Shown here: piece by piece, positions 29,632 through 38,421 of the stretch
How positions within the stretch are numbered: position 1 is the stretch's first letter
Layout of the letters: every line of letters begins with the position of its first letter
NCBI GenBank assembly: GCA_016873455.1
Contig: VGXE01000004.1
Location: 23,291 to 87,290, forward strand
DNA from: Nitrospira sp.
Lineage (GTDB): Bacteria; Nitrospirota; Nitrospiria; Nitrospirales; Nitrospiraceae
Reading direction: 5' to 3'
Length of the DNA: 64,000 nt
Notes under the pieces: generated by a model
What the model saw: the letters and a program-made list of their open reading frames with translations, nothing else
What the model was told of the DNA's origin: nothing
Database searches by the model: none
Translations under genes and position numbers: made by a program

Positions 29632-31062
29632 TTACGCCGCCTGCTTGTTCTTCCGTGACCATAACCGCTCGAACCACGACCCGCTGGCTTCATCTCCCCG
29701 TACAAAAATGGAAAACAGTTTCTGGTTCGGTGACAACCTATTGGCCCGATAGGCCGCGTCTTTATATTGCGGAACCGTGTGCGCAATACGACGGAAGAGG
29801 GTGACTGCTTCTTCCGCTTCGCCGGCCGATTCGAGGGTCCGCGCGAGGAAATACTGCACGTCGATCATCTCCGTTTTCGAGATGGATGCGTCTTGCAAAG
29901 CGGCACGGAAAATCTCCAATGCCCCCAGATGGTTGCCCGCAGCCCTCTGACAGAGTCCGATCTGAACACTCGCTTTCACCTGATAGGGCGTGCGCTGCCC
30001 CACCAAGTTGAGCAGGTCGATTGCCTCTTTCAGTCGGCCTTCCTTTCTCATCTCGACACCCCTGGCATAGAGAAAATGATCGGGAAGAGGCGAGTGCTCC
30101 GTCGATGCGACCGGATGTGTCGCGGCAGGCTCCAGCACCGGACTGGCCGTCTGCCACTCCGATGGGCTCAGTTGCGGCACATCGGCATCTCCCTCGCTGG
30201 TATCCTCCGGCTGGTTGATGAGGACGAGCAGTTCTTCCCGTGACGCCAGCGGGAGAATTTTGCGTTTACTGCGCCCGAACGCTGCCTGAGCGACAATCTT
30301 GGAGCTGATGATTCGAGCCTGTTTGGCCATGCCTTGGGCTAACGCCATGTCGCACACCTGGTTAATGAGACGAGGATTGCCTCTCGTCAATCGGTGTACC
30401 AACGCGCAGGCTTTGTTGGTAAACAACGAAAGGGATCCGCCGGCCACGTGTAGTCGGTAACGAATGTACTGCCCGGTCTCCGTTTCCGAAAACGGCTCAA
30501 GGTGATAATCCACAGCAACCCGCTGGGCAAACTGGGTCATGTCGATCCGCTCCAGAAGCTTATGAAGGTCTGGCTGGCCAGATAAGATGATCTGCAACTT
30601 CAGTGTCTTTCCGTCGTTTAGATTAGACATCAACCGCAGCTCTTCGAGCAGATCGGTCCCAAGACTTTGGGCTTCATCAATGATCAGAATGACTCGCCGC
30701 TGCTTCCGGGATTCCTCGTTGAGAAACTCTGAAAAGATGGAATGGGCCTCGATAGGATCCAGTTGTCGCTTGCTCAGTCCGAGAGACAGCAGCACCCAGG
30801 GAAGGATGTGTTCGATATCGTAGCGCGCGTTCGTGACGAGGCCGATGAGGTGCTTTCCCCCATGCTCTGCGACCAGTTTTCGCATGAGCGACGTTTTGCC
30901 TATGCCAGGTTCACCGGTCAGCACCATGAAGGCCGCTTCGTTGGTCAGACCATATTCCAAGGTGCTGTAGGCCATGCGATGGGTCGAGCCCGCATACAGA
31001 AAGGTGTTATCCTGCAAGAGGGTGAATGGTTTGCTTCGGAGATGATAAAACGATTCATACAT
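29632..31062 (-). CDS. ExeA/GspA-like AAA ATPase with C-terminal TPR domain
   Basis: 476 residues. The N-terminal MYESFYHLRSKPFTLLQD block, Walker A GEPGIGKTS (50-58) and Walker B RVILIIDEAQS (123-133) are those of the ExeA family, ATPases known from type II secretion and from transposition-related modules. From about residue 330 to 450 there are tetratricopeptide-like repeats (for example EGRLKEAIDLLNLVG and NHLGALEIFRAALQ). A Shine-Dalgarno AGGAGGG precedes the ATG at 31062. No peptidoglycan-binding domain and no secretion genes are present nearby, so a role in pilus, exopolysaccharide or secretion assembly remains inference. Confidence 0.85.
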   Translation of the reverse strand: MYESFYHLRSKPFTLLQDNTFLYAGSTHRMAYSTLEYGLTNEAAFMVLTGEPGIGKTSLMRKLVAEHGGKHLIGLVTNARYDIEHILPWVLLSLGLSKRQLDPIEAHSIFSEFLNEESRKQRRVILIIDEAQSLGTDLLEELRLMSNLNDGKTLKLQIILSGQPDLHKLLERIDMTQFAQRVAVDYHLEPFSETETGQYIRYRLHVAGGSLSLFTNKACALVHRLTRGNPRLINQVCDMALAQGMAKQARIISSKIVAQAAFGRSKRKILPLASREELLVLINQPEDTSEGDADVPQLSPSEWQTASPVLEPAATHPVASTEHSPLPDHFLYARGVEMRKEGRLKEAIDLLNLVGQRTPYQVKASVQIGLCQRAAGNHLGALEIFRAALQDASISKTEMIDVQYFLARTLESAGEAEEAVTLFRRIAHTVPQYKDAAYRANRLSPNQKLFSIFVRGDEASGSWFERLWSRKNKQAA

Positions 31063-31331
31063 GTGGCGTTGCCCTCCTCACGCTAGGTCATAGACCGGCA
31101 GGCATGCGGCTGGTGAACAGCAACGAGCCGTTCGGCCACCAAGTCTCATAACCCCACTCCAGATCATTTGAGACGGGATGTCTCTCCAGCGGCAACAAAG
31201 AACGGGGGTTCGCGAACTAGGCCTTTCTTGTGGCCTGCGTCCTCGTGTCATGAGCAGAATATGGGGGAAAACGAGGCTCTGCGCTATTCCTCATGAGGTG
31301 GGACACTCCCTGCGATGGTGGGGACAGCCGC

Positions 31332-31538
31332 CTACGGCAACCGACAAAAACGCGGGACGAGTCGGCCATCAAGGTCGACCTGCTGCTCGAACATACCCAA
31401 GGGCCTGACCCAGAGCCCATATTCGCCATACAGCGCACGGTACACAACCAACTCTTCTTCGGTCTCAGAATGCCTGGCCACCCCAAGCACCTCGTAGTCT
31501 TGACCCTTATAATGCCGATACCGCCCTGGTATGACCAT
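31332..31538 (-). CDS. DUF1653 protein
   Basis: 68 residues with the pattern PGRYRHYKGQDYEVLGVARHSETEEELVVY and RALYGEYGLWVRP, which is the whole DUF1653 domain, a small beta-rich fold of unknown function seen as a single-domain protein across bacteria. The ATG at 31538 (MVIPGRYRHYKG) is chosen because the longer frame would run into the tRNA-Leu gene. It lies 31 bp downstream of that tRNA on the same strand, so it may be transcribed with it. Confidence 0.85.
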   Translation of the reverse strand: MVIPGRYRHYKGQDYEVLGVARHSETEEELVVYRALYGEYGLWVRPLGMFEQQVDLDGRLVPRFCRLP

Positions 31539-31569
31539 CGATCCAAGACTTGAAGTGGGATTAAAGAGG

Positions 31570-31656
31570 TGGTGCCGAAGCCGGGATTTGAACCCGGACA
31601 CCCGTGAGGGCGCTAGACCCTGAATCTAGTGCGTCTGCCAGTTCCGCCACTTCGGC
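31570..31656 (-). tRNA. tRNA-Leu (anticodon CAG)
   Basis: On the minus strand GCCGAAG pairs with CTTCGGC in the acceptor stem, followed by a discriminator A and an encoded CCA. The anticodon stem is CTAGA/TCTAG around the loop TTCAGGG, giving CAG. The 87-nt length and long variable arm are those of a leucine tRNA. A repeat element starts 4 bp upstream. Confidence 0.95.
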
Positions 31657-31660
31657 ATTG

Positions 31661-31783
31661 AGGCACGCTGAAAATGCCCTTCAGCGTCGTTCTCGGTCAC
31701 CCGCTTCACTGCGACGTAACAACCACGTACGCCTCGTTCGCGGGTTCCCTGCGGCCTTGCTCAAGGACATTTTGAGCGCGCCT
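31661..31783. repeat. Imperfect palindromic repeat element, copy 2 (123 bp)
   Basis: Same family as the copy at 19760: both share CAGCGTCGTTCTCG near the left arm and CTGCGGCCTTGCT near the right arm. Here the arms are AGGCACGCTGAAAATG and the near complement CATTTTGAGCGCGCCT. It lies 5' of tRNA-Leu and 3' of the helicase-like gene. Confidence 0.7.
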
Positions 31784-31867
31784 GGGAAAAACTTCTGACT
31801 ACTTCTTTCGAGCAGATTGAGACTCCACCACAAGAAGCCGGATTATCCTGAATTCTCCGCTCTCGCG

Positions 31868-33346
31868 TCAAGCAAGAGTCGAGGGAGCCGTGGACGGAAT
31901 GCTCCGACCGACTTTGTCGCCCAGGGTCCATTGGCTGGCGGTGGCGATTTCTCTGAGATCCCCACTGACGATAATCCGCTCGCGGGCGAGGCCGGCCGCG
32001 GCTACCAACAACGCGGCGGCGATCCTCGGCGCTTCGTCGGCAATCAGGATGTCGAACCGCACGCGGCTGAACAGGGGATCGCTCGCGACGCGCGTGGGAG
32101 TCGCCGCCACGAGCCGGCGATTCTGGATGAAGGCTTGCCGATTCGGATCTTCCTCGGCAGCCAACAGCTCGCGGATCTTCTTGGTTCCTCCCAGTTTGAC
32201 GATGTGTTCCTTGAGATCGTCGAATTCCGGACGCAGGTCTTTCGGCACGGCCGCTTCAGGCACCAGTTCCTGAATGCGCGCCTTGGCCACATCCAACTCC
32301 TGGTTGAGTGCGTCGATCTGTTGCTGATAGATCGACTGGTATTGCTTGAGCGAATCCACATTCCGTCCCACCGCCTGCATGCTTAACCGTTGGAAGAGGG
32401 AGAGGCCCGCGTACTCGCTCAGAGTCGTGGTGACTTCGGCCAGTTTGACTTGCAGGTCTCTCATCTGGCTGACGAGCCGCCATTCGAGCAACCGCACCTC
32501 GTCCAAATCCTTCTGCTTGTTCGCTTTGGCGGCCAACAGGGGAGCCAGTTCTCGGAAGCGTTCGTATTTACCTCGCAACGACGCTTTTTCCGCCTGCGCC
32601 TTTGCATAAAATTGATGCGTTTGGGACTCAAATCCCAGTTCCTGGAGACTGATGTCACGACTGTGGGGAGTGAGCGGGAGCTCGTACCGGCTGATCCATG
32701 TGTTGTAATTCAGACCGCCGGCTTTCATCCGGCGGGCGAGGATGCCCACGATTTCATCCGATTCATGATGGTCCGGGCTGAGCAAGAGGATGCGCTTGTT
32801 GGCGCGAATCAGCTCCATAGCCATTCCCGCCAGCCTATACCGGCGCTGCGACAGCTCATCCAGCCAGACGAAGCGTAATACGGACGATTCCGATGTGACC
32901 TCGTTCCGGCTGTCATCCTGCGCCTGCAGCAGGGAGGCCAACCGTTCGGCCGGACCGAGATTATAGGCGTCGGCGCGCGTGATCATGTCCTTCAACCGGC
33001 CGATGATCGTGTCCAGCAGCCCGGCCTGGTCGGGCACGAGCGTTACCGACGGTATTGGAGTACCGAGCGAGTCCAGTGTTTGCAGAAAAATGAAGTTGCC
33101 AAACTGGTGCAGGATGATGCCCTCGGTCGGTTCCCCTTCATCGGAAGGAATGATCGATACCGGAAGATCCACTCGTAGCGCGACACCAGCAGGCAACCGA
33201 AACTCATACAGATGGAGACCGCCGATCGTCCGCACATGGCGGCCCTCAGCGGCCGTGATCGGCACATCCTGCCCCTGGTCGCCGATCCGCAGGCGGTCGT
33301 CGTCAAGCCGAGTAATCCAGGATTCGATGAGGTCTTTCGCTGCCAT
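31868..33346 (-). CDS. SF1 helicase-like protein lacking a visible Walker A
   Basis: 492 residues. Near residues 428-460 it shows ILIADEAPRI, like motif II (DExx), and VSGDLREI, like motif III of superfamily 1 helicases; ILLLSPDHHESDEIV (about 185-200) resembles motif Ia. A GxGK(T/S) Walker A was not found, and motifs IV-VI after the GD are absent, so the protein stops in the middle of a helicase fold. A long coiled-coil segment (about 255-390) is inserted between the two regions. It could be a degenerate helicase domain with a structural role. It is divergent from a small gene at 33530. The upstream part has a conserved-looking beta domain (about 20-120). Confidence 0.55.
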   Translation of the reverse strand: MAAKDLIESWITRLDDDRLRIGDQGQDVPITAAEGRHVRTIGGLHLYEFRLPAGVALRVDLPVSIIPSDEGEPTEGIILHQFGNFIFLQTLDSLGTPIPSVTLVPDQAGLLDTIIGRLKDMITRADAYNLGPAERLASLLQAQDDSRNEVTSESSVLRFVWLDELSQRRYRLAGMAMELIRANKRILLLSPDHHESDEIVGILARRMKAGGLNYNTWISRYELPLTPHSRDISLQELGFESQTHQFYAKAQAEKASLRGKYERFRELAPLLAAKANKQKDLDEVRLLEWRLVSQMRDLQVKLAEVTTTLSEYAGLSLFQRLSMQAVGRNVDSLKQYQSIYQQQIDALNQELDVAKARIQELVPEAAVPKDLRPEFDDLKEHIVKLGGTKKIRELLAAEEDPNRQAFIQNRRLVAATPTRVASDPLFSRVRFDILIADEAPRIAAALLVAAAGLARERIIVSGDLREIATASQWTLGDKVGRSIPSTAPSTLA

Positions 33347-33529
33347 GGCCGTGTGGATATTCTCCCCATGTTTCCAGGGAATGCCATGATAATGGCGCGC
33401 TTGCGTGGCTGTCTACGGTGGAAATGGCCTGGCGCACACCTTCTATCGAAGCGCCCAGGCGCCCTTGTCTTCACGGTCGGAACGGGTCTAGAATGGGCGC
33501 ATTTCTTCCGTGAGCGAGAGGGGGACCGG

Positions 33530-33799
33530 GTGAAGGGGCTACGATTCGAGCGCATCGGGCAAGGCAAGCACTATAACGTCGTGTTTCACATCGGCAGCAG
33601 CTATGTGCCGGTGGGTGACGAGACGATCGAGGAGCTCAAAGGCCAGAGCCTGTTACCGGCGGAACGGTTCCTGGATGTCCTCATCGACCGCGTCGGGTAC
33701 TCATCCTACCTCAAGGACATGATCCGCGACGAACTCAAGTCGACCGGCGACCCGGTGACACAAATCACCGTCCTCCAGGGCGCCATCAGAGAGCTCTAG
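33530..33799 (+). CDS. Small hypothetical protein
   Basis: 89 residues from a GTG at 33530 with AGAGGGGG upstream. It begins VKGLRFERIGQGKHYNVVFHIG, followed by an acidic helical region and the C-terminal helix ITVLQGAIREL. The frame is open to 33212, but those residues look like antisense of the neighbouring gene. It shows no membrane helix and no motif I recognise. It lies divergent to the helicase-like gene with which it may share a promoter region. Confidence 0.55.
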   Translation: MKGLRFERIGQGKHYNVVFHIGSSYVPVGDETIEELKGQSLLPAERFLDVLIDRVGYSSYLKDMIRDELKSTGDPVTQITVLQGAIREL

Positions 33800-33817
33800 T
33801 CCTCGTATCTCGGCGTT

Positions 33818-33852
33818 CGTGAAGCGTGAAGCGCGAGCAATGACTCGGATGG
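33818..33852. repeat. Heptamer array 3' of the small gene
   Basis: Five 7-nt units in register, the first two being CGTGAAG. It lies in the spacer between two convergent genes, before the large hairpin at 33875-33962. Confidence 0.6.
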
Positions 33853-33874
33853 GTTATTCCGTGCGAGATACGCG

Positions 33875-33962
33875 GCCCAGGCGTTGTTCTTCCCCTGCGC
33901 ACATGGACCGAGGTCCTTCCGAGGGCGCGCGGTCCGTGAGCAAGGAAGAACAACGCCTCGGC
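33875..33962. terminator. Large hairpin between convergent genes
   Basis: GGCGTTGTTCTTCC (33880-33893) and its exact complement GGAAGAACAACGCC (33944-33957) flank an inner partial stem (GGACC/GGTCC); the outer GCC/GGC extends it. It lies 4 bp after the stop of the minus-strand TPR gene. It lacks a T run, so termination would need Rho or the structure may protect RNA 3' ends. Confidence 0.5.
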
Positions 33963-33965
33963 CGC

Positions 33966-35003
33966 TCAATCCCCCACTTGCCCTTCCTGAAACAGCTGAT
34001 TCATGATCTGGTTTCTTTTTTCCGGGTCGCGATAGTACTTCAACGCCTTGGAATAGTTCTCCATCGCGCTTTGGCGCTTGCCGCGGATGGCATAGATTTC
34101 CGCGATGCCGTGATACGCCCGTGCATCTTCCTCGTTGCACTTGAGCGCCCGGCTGAACGTGTCCGCCGCTTCCTGAAGCCGATGTTTGCTTAAGGCGAGC
34201 CATCCGAGAGCAGAATAGGCGGCACCAAAGTTTGGATTCGCCTTGAGCGCATTCTGATAGCTCTTCTGCGCCAAGTCTAGACGGCTCCGCGTCTCAAACA
34301 GGTTGCCCAGAGCAAAGTGCACTTCCGCGTCGCTCGGATTCAGCCTGAGCGCTTCCTTGTACGATTGCAGGGCCGGTTCCAGCTTGCCTTGCTCGGCCAA
34401 GGCGCATCCGAGATTCGCATGGGCGATGGAATCATCGGGGGAGAGCTTGATGACCTCCCGATATTCTTTGATCGCCATTTCCAACCGACCCTGGTCTTGA
34501 TAGGCCACGCCGAGATTGGTCCGCGCCGGTCCATAGTCAGGGTTGAGCCGGATGGCTTCCTTGTACTCCTTGATCGCCATTTCCGGTTGCTGGGCCCGTT
34601 CATGGATTTGGGCCAGGAAGTAATGAGGATAGGCGGATTGAGGATCGAGCCTGGCCGCGTCCCTGTAAACCTGAACCGACTGTTCTGACTGGCCCGATTG
34701 CGACAGAAACAAGCCTTTGACGAGATATACGTGGCTGTTGTCGGGCTCCCGCTCGACGAGACCCTCCACCCAAGATTTCACGGCCGTGATGTCTTCTTCG
34801 ATTTCCATGCACTGCGCATGGGCCTTCCACGCGTCGGCAAACCGGCCCCGCAACAGGCAGACGACATTCTGTGCGAAGTGCGGTCTCGGATCCCGATGTC
34901 CCGCTCGCTGGTGCTCCGCGATCCACTCCGTCGCTTCGGCAAAGAGCCTGTCCCACGCTCCGGCCGTGACGGCGGCTTCACATTGCGACTGATGGGTGTT
35001 CAT
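33966..35003 (-). CDS. Tetratricopeptide-repeat protein
   Basis: 345 residues. At least six canonical 34-residue TPR units are visible from about residue 90 to 325, for example AIKEYKEAIRLNPDYGPARTN type units with the consensus W/L-G-Y-A-F-A-P. The first 80 residues contain a less regular helical repeat. No signal peptide, so it should be cytosolic and act as a protein-protein scaffold. It starts 16 bp after the stop of the ThyX-like gene and is likely to be translated from the same transcript. The functional link between the two is unknown. Confidence 0.85.
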   Translation of the reverse strand: MNTHQSQCEAAVTAGAWDRLFAEATEWIAEHQRAGHRDPRPHFAQNVVCLLRGRFADAWKAHAQCMEIEEDITAVKSWVEGLVEREPDNSHVYLVKGLFLSQSGQSEQSVQVYRDAARLDPQSAYPHYFLAQIHERAQQPEMAIKEYKEAIRLNPDYGPARTNLGVAYQDQGRLEMAIKEYREVIKLSPDDSIAHANLGCALAEQGKLEPALQSYKEALRLNPSDAEVHFALGNLFETRSRLDLAQKSYQNALKANPNFGAAYSALGWLALSKHRLQEAADTFSRALKCNEEDARAYHGIAEIYAIRGKRQSAMENYSKALKYYRDPEKRNQIMNQLFQEGQVGD

Positions 35004-35019
35004 GCGTACCGCGGGGACG

Positions 35020-36507
35020 TTATCGGGTCAGCGTGTCTTCGACATCAGGTGGCGTCGCCTGGATCAGATCGCCCAGCGCAGGGTAGCGCGCGACCAGCTG
35101 TTGTTTCATCAACCAGGCGATCGTGCGGTAGGACCAATGGCCTTTCACCCCGGACCTGAGCTTGGCGATATACTCAGCTTCGGCGTAGTCCATCTTGAAG
35201 AGGCACCGAACCTTGAAGCCGAAGGGAATGGCATAGAGCGAGGCTTCCTGGTCCTTTTTCCTGAGCAGCTCGATGTCGCTGCGCACGGCGTCCATGGCTT
35301 GCCGGTATTCTCCATCTAATCCGGCGGCAACGAGCGGCGGCGGCACGTCATAGCCGTGGATCGTGGTGAAGTTCTGCTGCACCTGCTGGCAACGGCGGTG
35401 GCGGTGCAGATCTCGCCAGCCGCCGATGTCCATCAACACGTCAAAGACGAACGAGTAGCCGTTGCGAAATTCCTTGATCAACTCGTCGTACGGCCCGCGC
35501 CGCCTGGTCGCCACCTCAATGGCATCCCGTTTCAGTTTCTCCGGCCAGTCACGGACGACGGACAGAATATTTCGATAGGGTGCCTGTGAGACTCGATATA
35601 ACAACGTCGTGACGGTTTCATCCAGCGGATCGTGCGGCTCGACCAGATCAACCGGATCCTGGGTTCCCCACGTTGAAGGATTGTCCACACCGGACCCTTT
35701 CAGGGCCTCTTTGGCAAAACGGGCGAGATCCGTATACACCGTGGCCTGGTACTCGTTGGCTTTGGCATGGCGCGCCAGTGTCGGCGCCAACGGGTCGTTC
35801 AGCCCGGCCTGGTGCCCGGACAGCTCTCCCCAGATATTCACGGGCGGACGTCGGCAGGCGTCTTTGAGATCTTCGCCGATCATGCGCAGCTCAGGCAGTT
35901 GCGACGACAGCAGTCGGGTGATCTGTTTCTCGAGCGTCCGGATACTGACAACTTGGCCGACGTTGGTCTTGCAGGCGAGCGGCAGGAGATAGCGCGTGAC
36001 GTCGAACGCGCGCGCGGCGATCGTCCGCTGATAATCCGCCGGCTTCATCGAGTCGGGCCGCGGCTCCCGGTCAGACAGAAAGGTCACCAGCGGTTCGTGG
36101 AGCAGCCGATACACCTCGCCCAGGCTGCGTAGAATGCCGAGGTAGGTCCCTTCGGTCTCACTGCCATGGATGGCGCTCGGGACATACCAGCTATCCGAGG
36201 CGAAATTCTGGTACCGGCTCGACTTGGCCTGTCCATCCCAGACGGGCTCGTCTTCCAAGCGAATCGCGGCGAGCTCGGTGATGTCTTCGAAACAGATGAC
36301 GACGTGACCCAAGTCCGCAATCGAGGCATGGCCATAGTCGAAATAGAACTGTTCCCAGAATTTTTCGGACGAATGCCCGTGCACCCACTGGATGCTCGTT
36401 TCGATGGAGTCCGGAGAGCGACTGTACCGGGCGAGGGCGTAGGCGGACTTCTCCGGCGGCATCGGCGCAACGGCGACCACACGACGACCCGATTGATCCT
36501 GACTCAT
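35020..36507 (-). CDS. Double-length ThyX-like protein
   Basis: 495 residues, about twice the usual size of flavin-dependent thymidylate synthase. Two ThyX-like modules are visible. The first (about 1-250) keeps YGHASIADLGHVVICFEDITELAA and the SSRYQNF end of the signature, but the RHR core is replaced by RLEDE. The second (about 300-495) has DLHRHRRCQQ at 366-375, which keeps RHR. The two halves would thus complement each other. ThyX methylates dUMP to dTMP using FAD and methylenetetrahydrofolate. The ATG at 36507 (MSQDQSG) is preferred over one nine codons upstream. Family membership is recognisable, but whether it is an active thymidylate synthase is not certain. Confidence 0.75.
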   Translation of the reverse strand: MSQDQSGRRVVAVAPMPPEKSAYALARYSRSPDSIETSIQWVHGHSSEKFWEQFYFDYGHASIADLGHVVICFEDITELAAIRLEDEPVWDGQAKSSRYQNFASDSWYVPSAIHGSETEGTYLGILRSLGEVYRLLHEPLVTFLSDREPRPDSMKPADYQRTIAARAFDVTRYLLPLACKTNVGQVVSIRTLEKQITRLLSSQLPELRMIGEDLKDACRRPPVNIWGELSGHQAGLNDPLAPTLARHAKANEYQATVYTDLARFAKEALKGSGVDNPSTWGTQDPVDLVEPHDPLDETVTTLLYRVSQAPYRNILSVVRDWPEKLKRDAIEVATRRRGPYDELIKEFRNGYSFVFDVLMDIGGWRDLHRHRRCQQVQQNFTTIHGYDVPPPLVAAGLDGEYRQAMDAVRSDIELLRKKDQEASLYAIPFGFKVRCLFKMDYAEAEYIAKLRSGVKGHWSYRTIAWLMKQQLVARYPALGDLIQATPPDVEDTLTR

Positions 36508-36591
36508 GGACCGTTCCTCATTCCTGTACAGCACGAAGGTGGCGAACTATACCCCTCGTACAGATGAGGCGCAAGCCGGGGCTCACTTCCG

Positions 36592-36621
36592 TTGACTTGC
36601 CTCAGAACGCGCCGTTATATT
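36592..36621 (+). promoter_or_regulatory. Promoter of hisS
   Basis: TTGACT (36592-36597) and TATATT (36616-36621) are separated by 18 bp. The transcript would carry a leader of about 95 nt that contains a heptamer array (36677-36711). Confidence 0.6.
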
Positions 36622-36676
36622 CCCTCGGACCTATGAGGTATAACGCGTTGAGACGTCCGGTAATCCTGACCTCTTT

Positions 36677-36711
36677 TGTGTGACACCTCACGCCTAACTT
36701 CTCACATCTGT
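36677..36711. repeat. Heptamer array upstream of hisS
   Basis: Five 7-nt units in register, such as CACCTCA, CGCCTAA and CTTCTCA, ending 13 bases before the hisS start codon. Confidence 0.6.
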
Positions 36712-36724
36712 ACCGGTTGTTGGC

Positions 36725-37981
36725 ATGATCAAGGGCATCAAAGGCGTCAAAGACATTCTCCCGGAGGAAACGCCTCGGTGGCGTCTCATCGAGGAGACGG
36801 CCAGGCGGTGGGCTCTGGCCTATGGCTTCCACGAGATTCGCGTGCCGATTTTCGAGGTCACGGCGCTGTTCGCCAGAAGCATCGGCGCCTCAACCGACAT
36901 CGTGGAAAAAGAAATGTACACGTTCCAAGACCGGGATGGGTCCTCCCTCACACTGAGGCCCGAAGGGACGGCGGGAACCGTGCGCGCCTACATCGAACAT
37001 AACCGCGCAGCGGATCCTCTGCCGCAGAAATATTTTTATACGGGCCCGATGTTTCGGCACGAACGACCGCAAGCGGGCCGTCTTCGCCAGTTTCATCAGT
37101 TCGGCGTGGAATCGTTCGGTACGGCCGACCCGCGGGCCGATGTGGAGGTCATCGCGCTCCTGTGGCGGTTGCTCTCCGACTTAAAACTGCCGGCCCTCAC
37201 GCTCGAAATCAATAATCTCGGCTATGCGGCTGACCGCGACGCGTATCGCCCTCAACTCGTTGCCTATCTCAAGCAACAGGAAGAACACCTGTGTGGAAAT
37301 TGCCGGCGCCGCATCGAGGCCAATCCATTGCGTGTCCTGGATTGCAAGGTCCCTACGTGTCGCGTTGCGACGGATTCAGCTCCCCGATTGGCCGACAGTC
37401 TTTCCGACAAAGCCCGCGCTCACTTCGGCTCGGTGTTGACAGGACTCGACACGGTTGGAATTCCCTACAGCCTGAATCACCGGCTCGTTCGCGGACTGGA
37501 TTACTACGGACTCACGACGTTTGAGGTCACCTCAACAAGCCTCGGTGCACAGAATGCGGTCGGAGCCGGCGGCCGGTACGATAGTCTCGTTGAAACCCTC
37601 GGTGGTCCGATGACGCCGGCAGTCGGGTTTGCCGTCGGACTTGAACGAATGGCCATGATGTTGCCGGAGACTCTTTCGGTTTCTGGAGCCGCTACTGTCT
37701 ACGTCGCAGGGTTTGGTGATCGCGGGTCGCCCGCCGGCTTTTCAGCTCTTGAGGAGCTTCGTGTGGCCGGGATCCGTGCCGTCACGGATTTTCGATCCGC
37801 TTCGTTGAAGTCTCACTTGCGCCAAGCCGACCGGCTTGGGTGCAAGTTTACCCTCATCATTGGAGATGACGAAGTTACGACCGGGTTGGCCACTTTCCGG
37901 AACATGGACACGAAGGTCCAGCAAGAGGTGTCTCTCGTCACTCTCATCTCACAGGTATCGGCTCTCCTGCAATCCTCTTAA
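36725..37981 (+). CDS. hisS: Histidyl-tRNA synthetase
   Basis: Charges tRNA-His. The 418-residue class II synthetase shows motif 2 LRPEGTAGTVRAYIEH, the histidine-specific VRGLDYYGLTTFEV and AGGRYDSLVETLGG with the end of motif 3 in VGFAVGLERMAMM. The four Cys residues of CGNCRRRI and CKVPTC (about 190-220) are the insert zinc-like cluster seen in many bacterial HisRS. The start at 36725 (MIKGIKGVKDILPEE) is the normal N-terminus. It lies 3' of a good promoter. Confidence 0.97.
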   Translation: MIKGIKGVKDILPEETPRWRLIEETARRWALAYGFHEIRVPIFEVTALFARSIGASTDIVEKEMYTFQDRDGSSLTLRPEGTAGTVRAYIEHNRAADPLPQKYFYTGPMFRHERPQAGRLRQFHQFGVESFGTADPRADVEVIALLWRLLSDLKLPALTLEINNLGYAADRDAYRPQLVAYLKQQEEHLCGNCRRRIEANPLRVLDCKVPTCRVATDSAPRLADSLSDKARAHFGSVLTGLDTVGIPYSLNHRLVRGLDYYGLTTFEVTSTSLGAQNAVGAGGRYDSLVETLGGPMTPAVGFAVGLERMAMMLPETLSVSGAATVYVAGFGDRGSPAGFSALEELRVAGIRAVTDFRSASLKSHLRQADRLGCKFTLIIGDDEVTTGLATFRNMDTKVQQEVSLVTLISQVSALLQSS

Positions 37982-38087
37982 CCTCGAATTTCACCATTGA
38001 CTTTTGTCGAAAACATCCTTAGTTTTTCATCAATTATATATTCCATAACTCCATGATTCTCTAATGTAAACCCTGTGAATTCGTATT

Positions 38088-38405
38088 ATGAAACGTAAAC
38101 TTGGTCTCCTCCTCGCACTCCCCCCTTCTGACCCCAGTGCCTCCACGGTTCATGGGTTGGCACAGGCAGCACTCGAGGCTGGCCATGAGGTCTATCTCTA
38201 TCTCATCGATGAGGGGGTGAAGAACATTCTTTCACCTCCCTACCAGCAACTTGCCAAGTCAGGCACGAAGATGTTTGCTTGTGCCTATGGGTGCCAGCAA
38301 CACCATGTGTCTACGGCAAACCTCGATCCTGCCATCTCTCTTTCTGGACTCGTCGTTCTCTCAGGGATTATCGATGCGTGCGAGCCGTTTGTATCATTCA
38401 CCTAG
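38088..38405 (+). CDS. DsrE/TusD-like sulfur-relay protein
   Basis: 105 residues. The fold pattern KLGLLLALPPSDPSASTVHGLAQAALEAGHEVYLYLIDEG, with the Cys-containing block MFACAYGCQQHHV and SGLVVLSGIIDACEPF, fits the DsrE family, which carries persulfides on a conserved Cys. It is first in a row of three small genes. The segment is much richer in A+T than its neighbours. It could feed sulfur to tRNA thiolation (TusBCD) or act in sulfur oxidation (DsrEFH). Confidence 0.75.
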   Translation: MKRKLGLLLALPPSDPSASTVHGLAQAALEAGHEVYLYLIDEGVKNILSPPYQQLAKSGTKMFACAYGCQQHHVSTANLDPAISLSGLVVLSGIIDACEPFVSFT

Positions 38406-38421
38406 CTTCGAAGAGTTCTTG

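Noticed and set aside
31592..31601. Longer start for the DUF1653 protein (31601)
   Set aside because: It would begin inside the tRNA-Leu gene; the ATG at 31538 matches the domain start.
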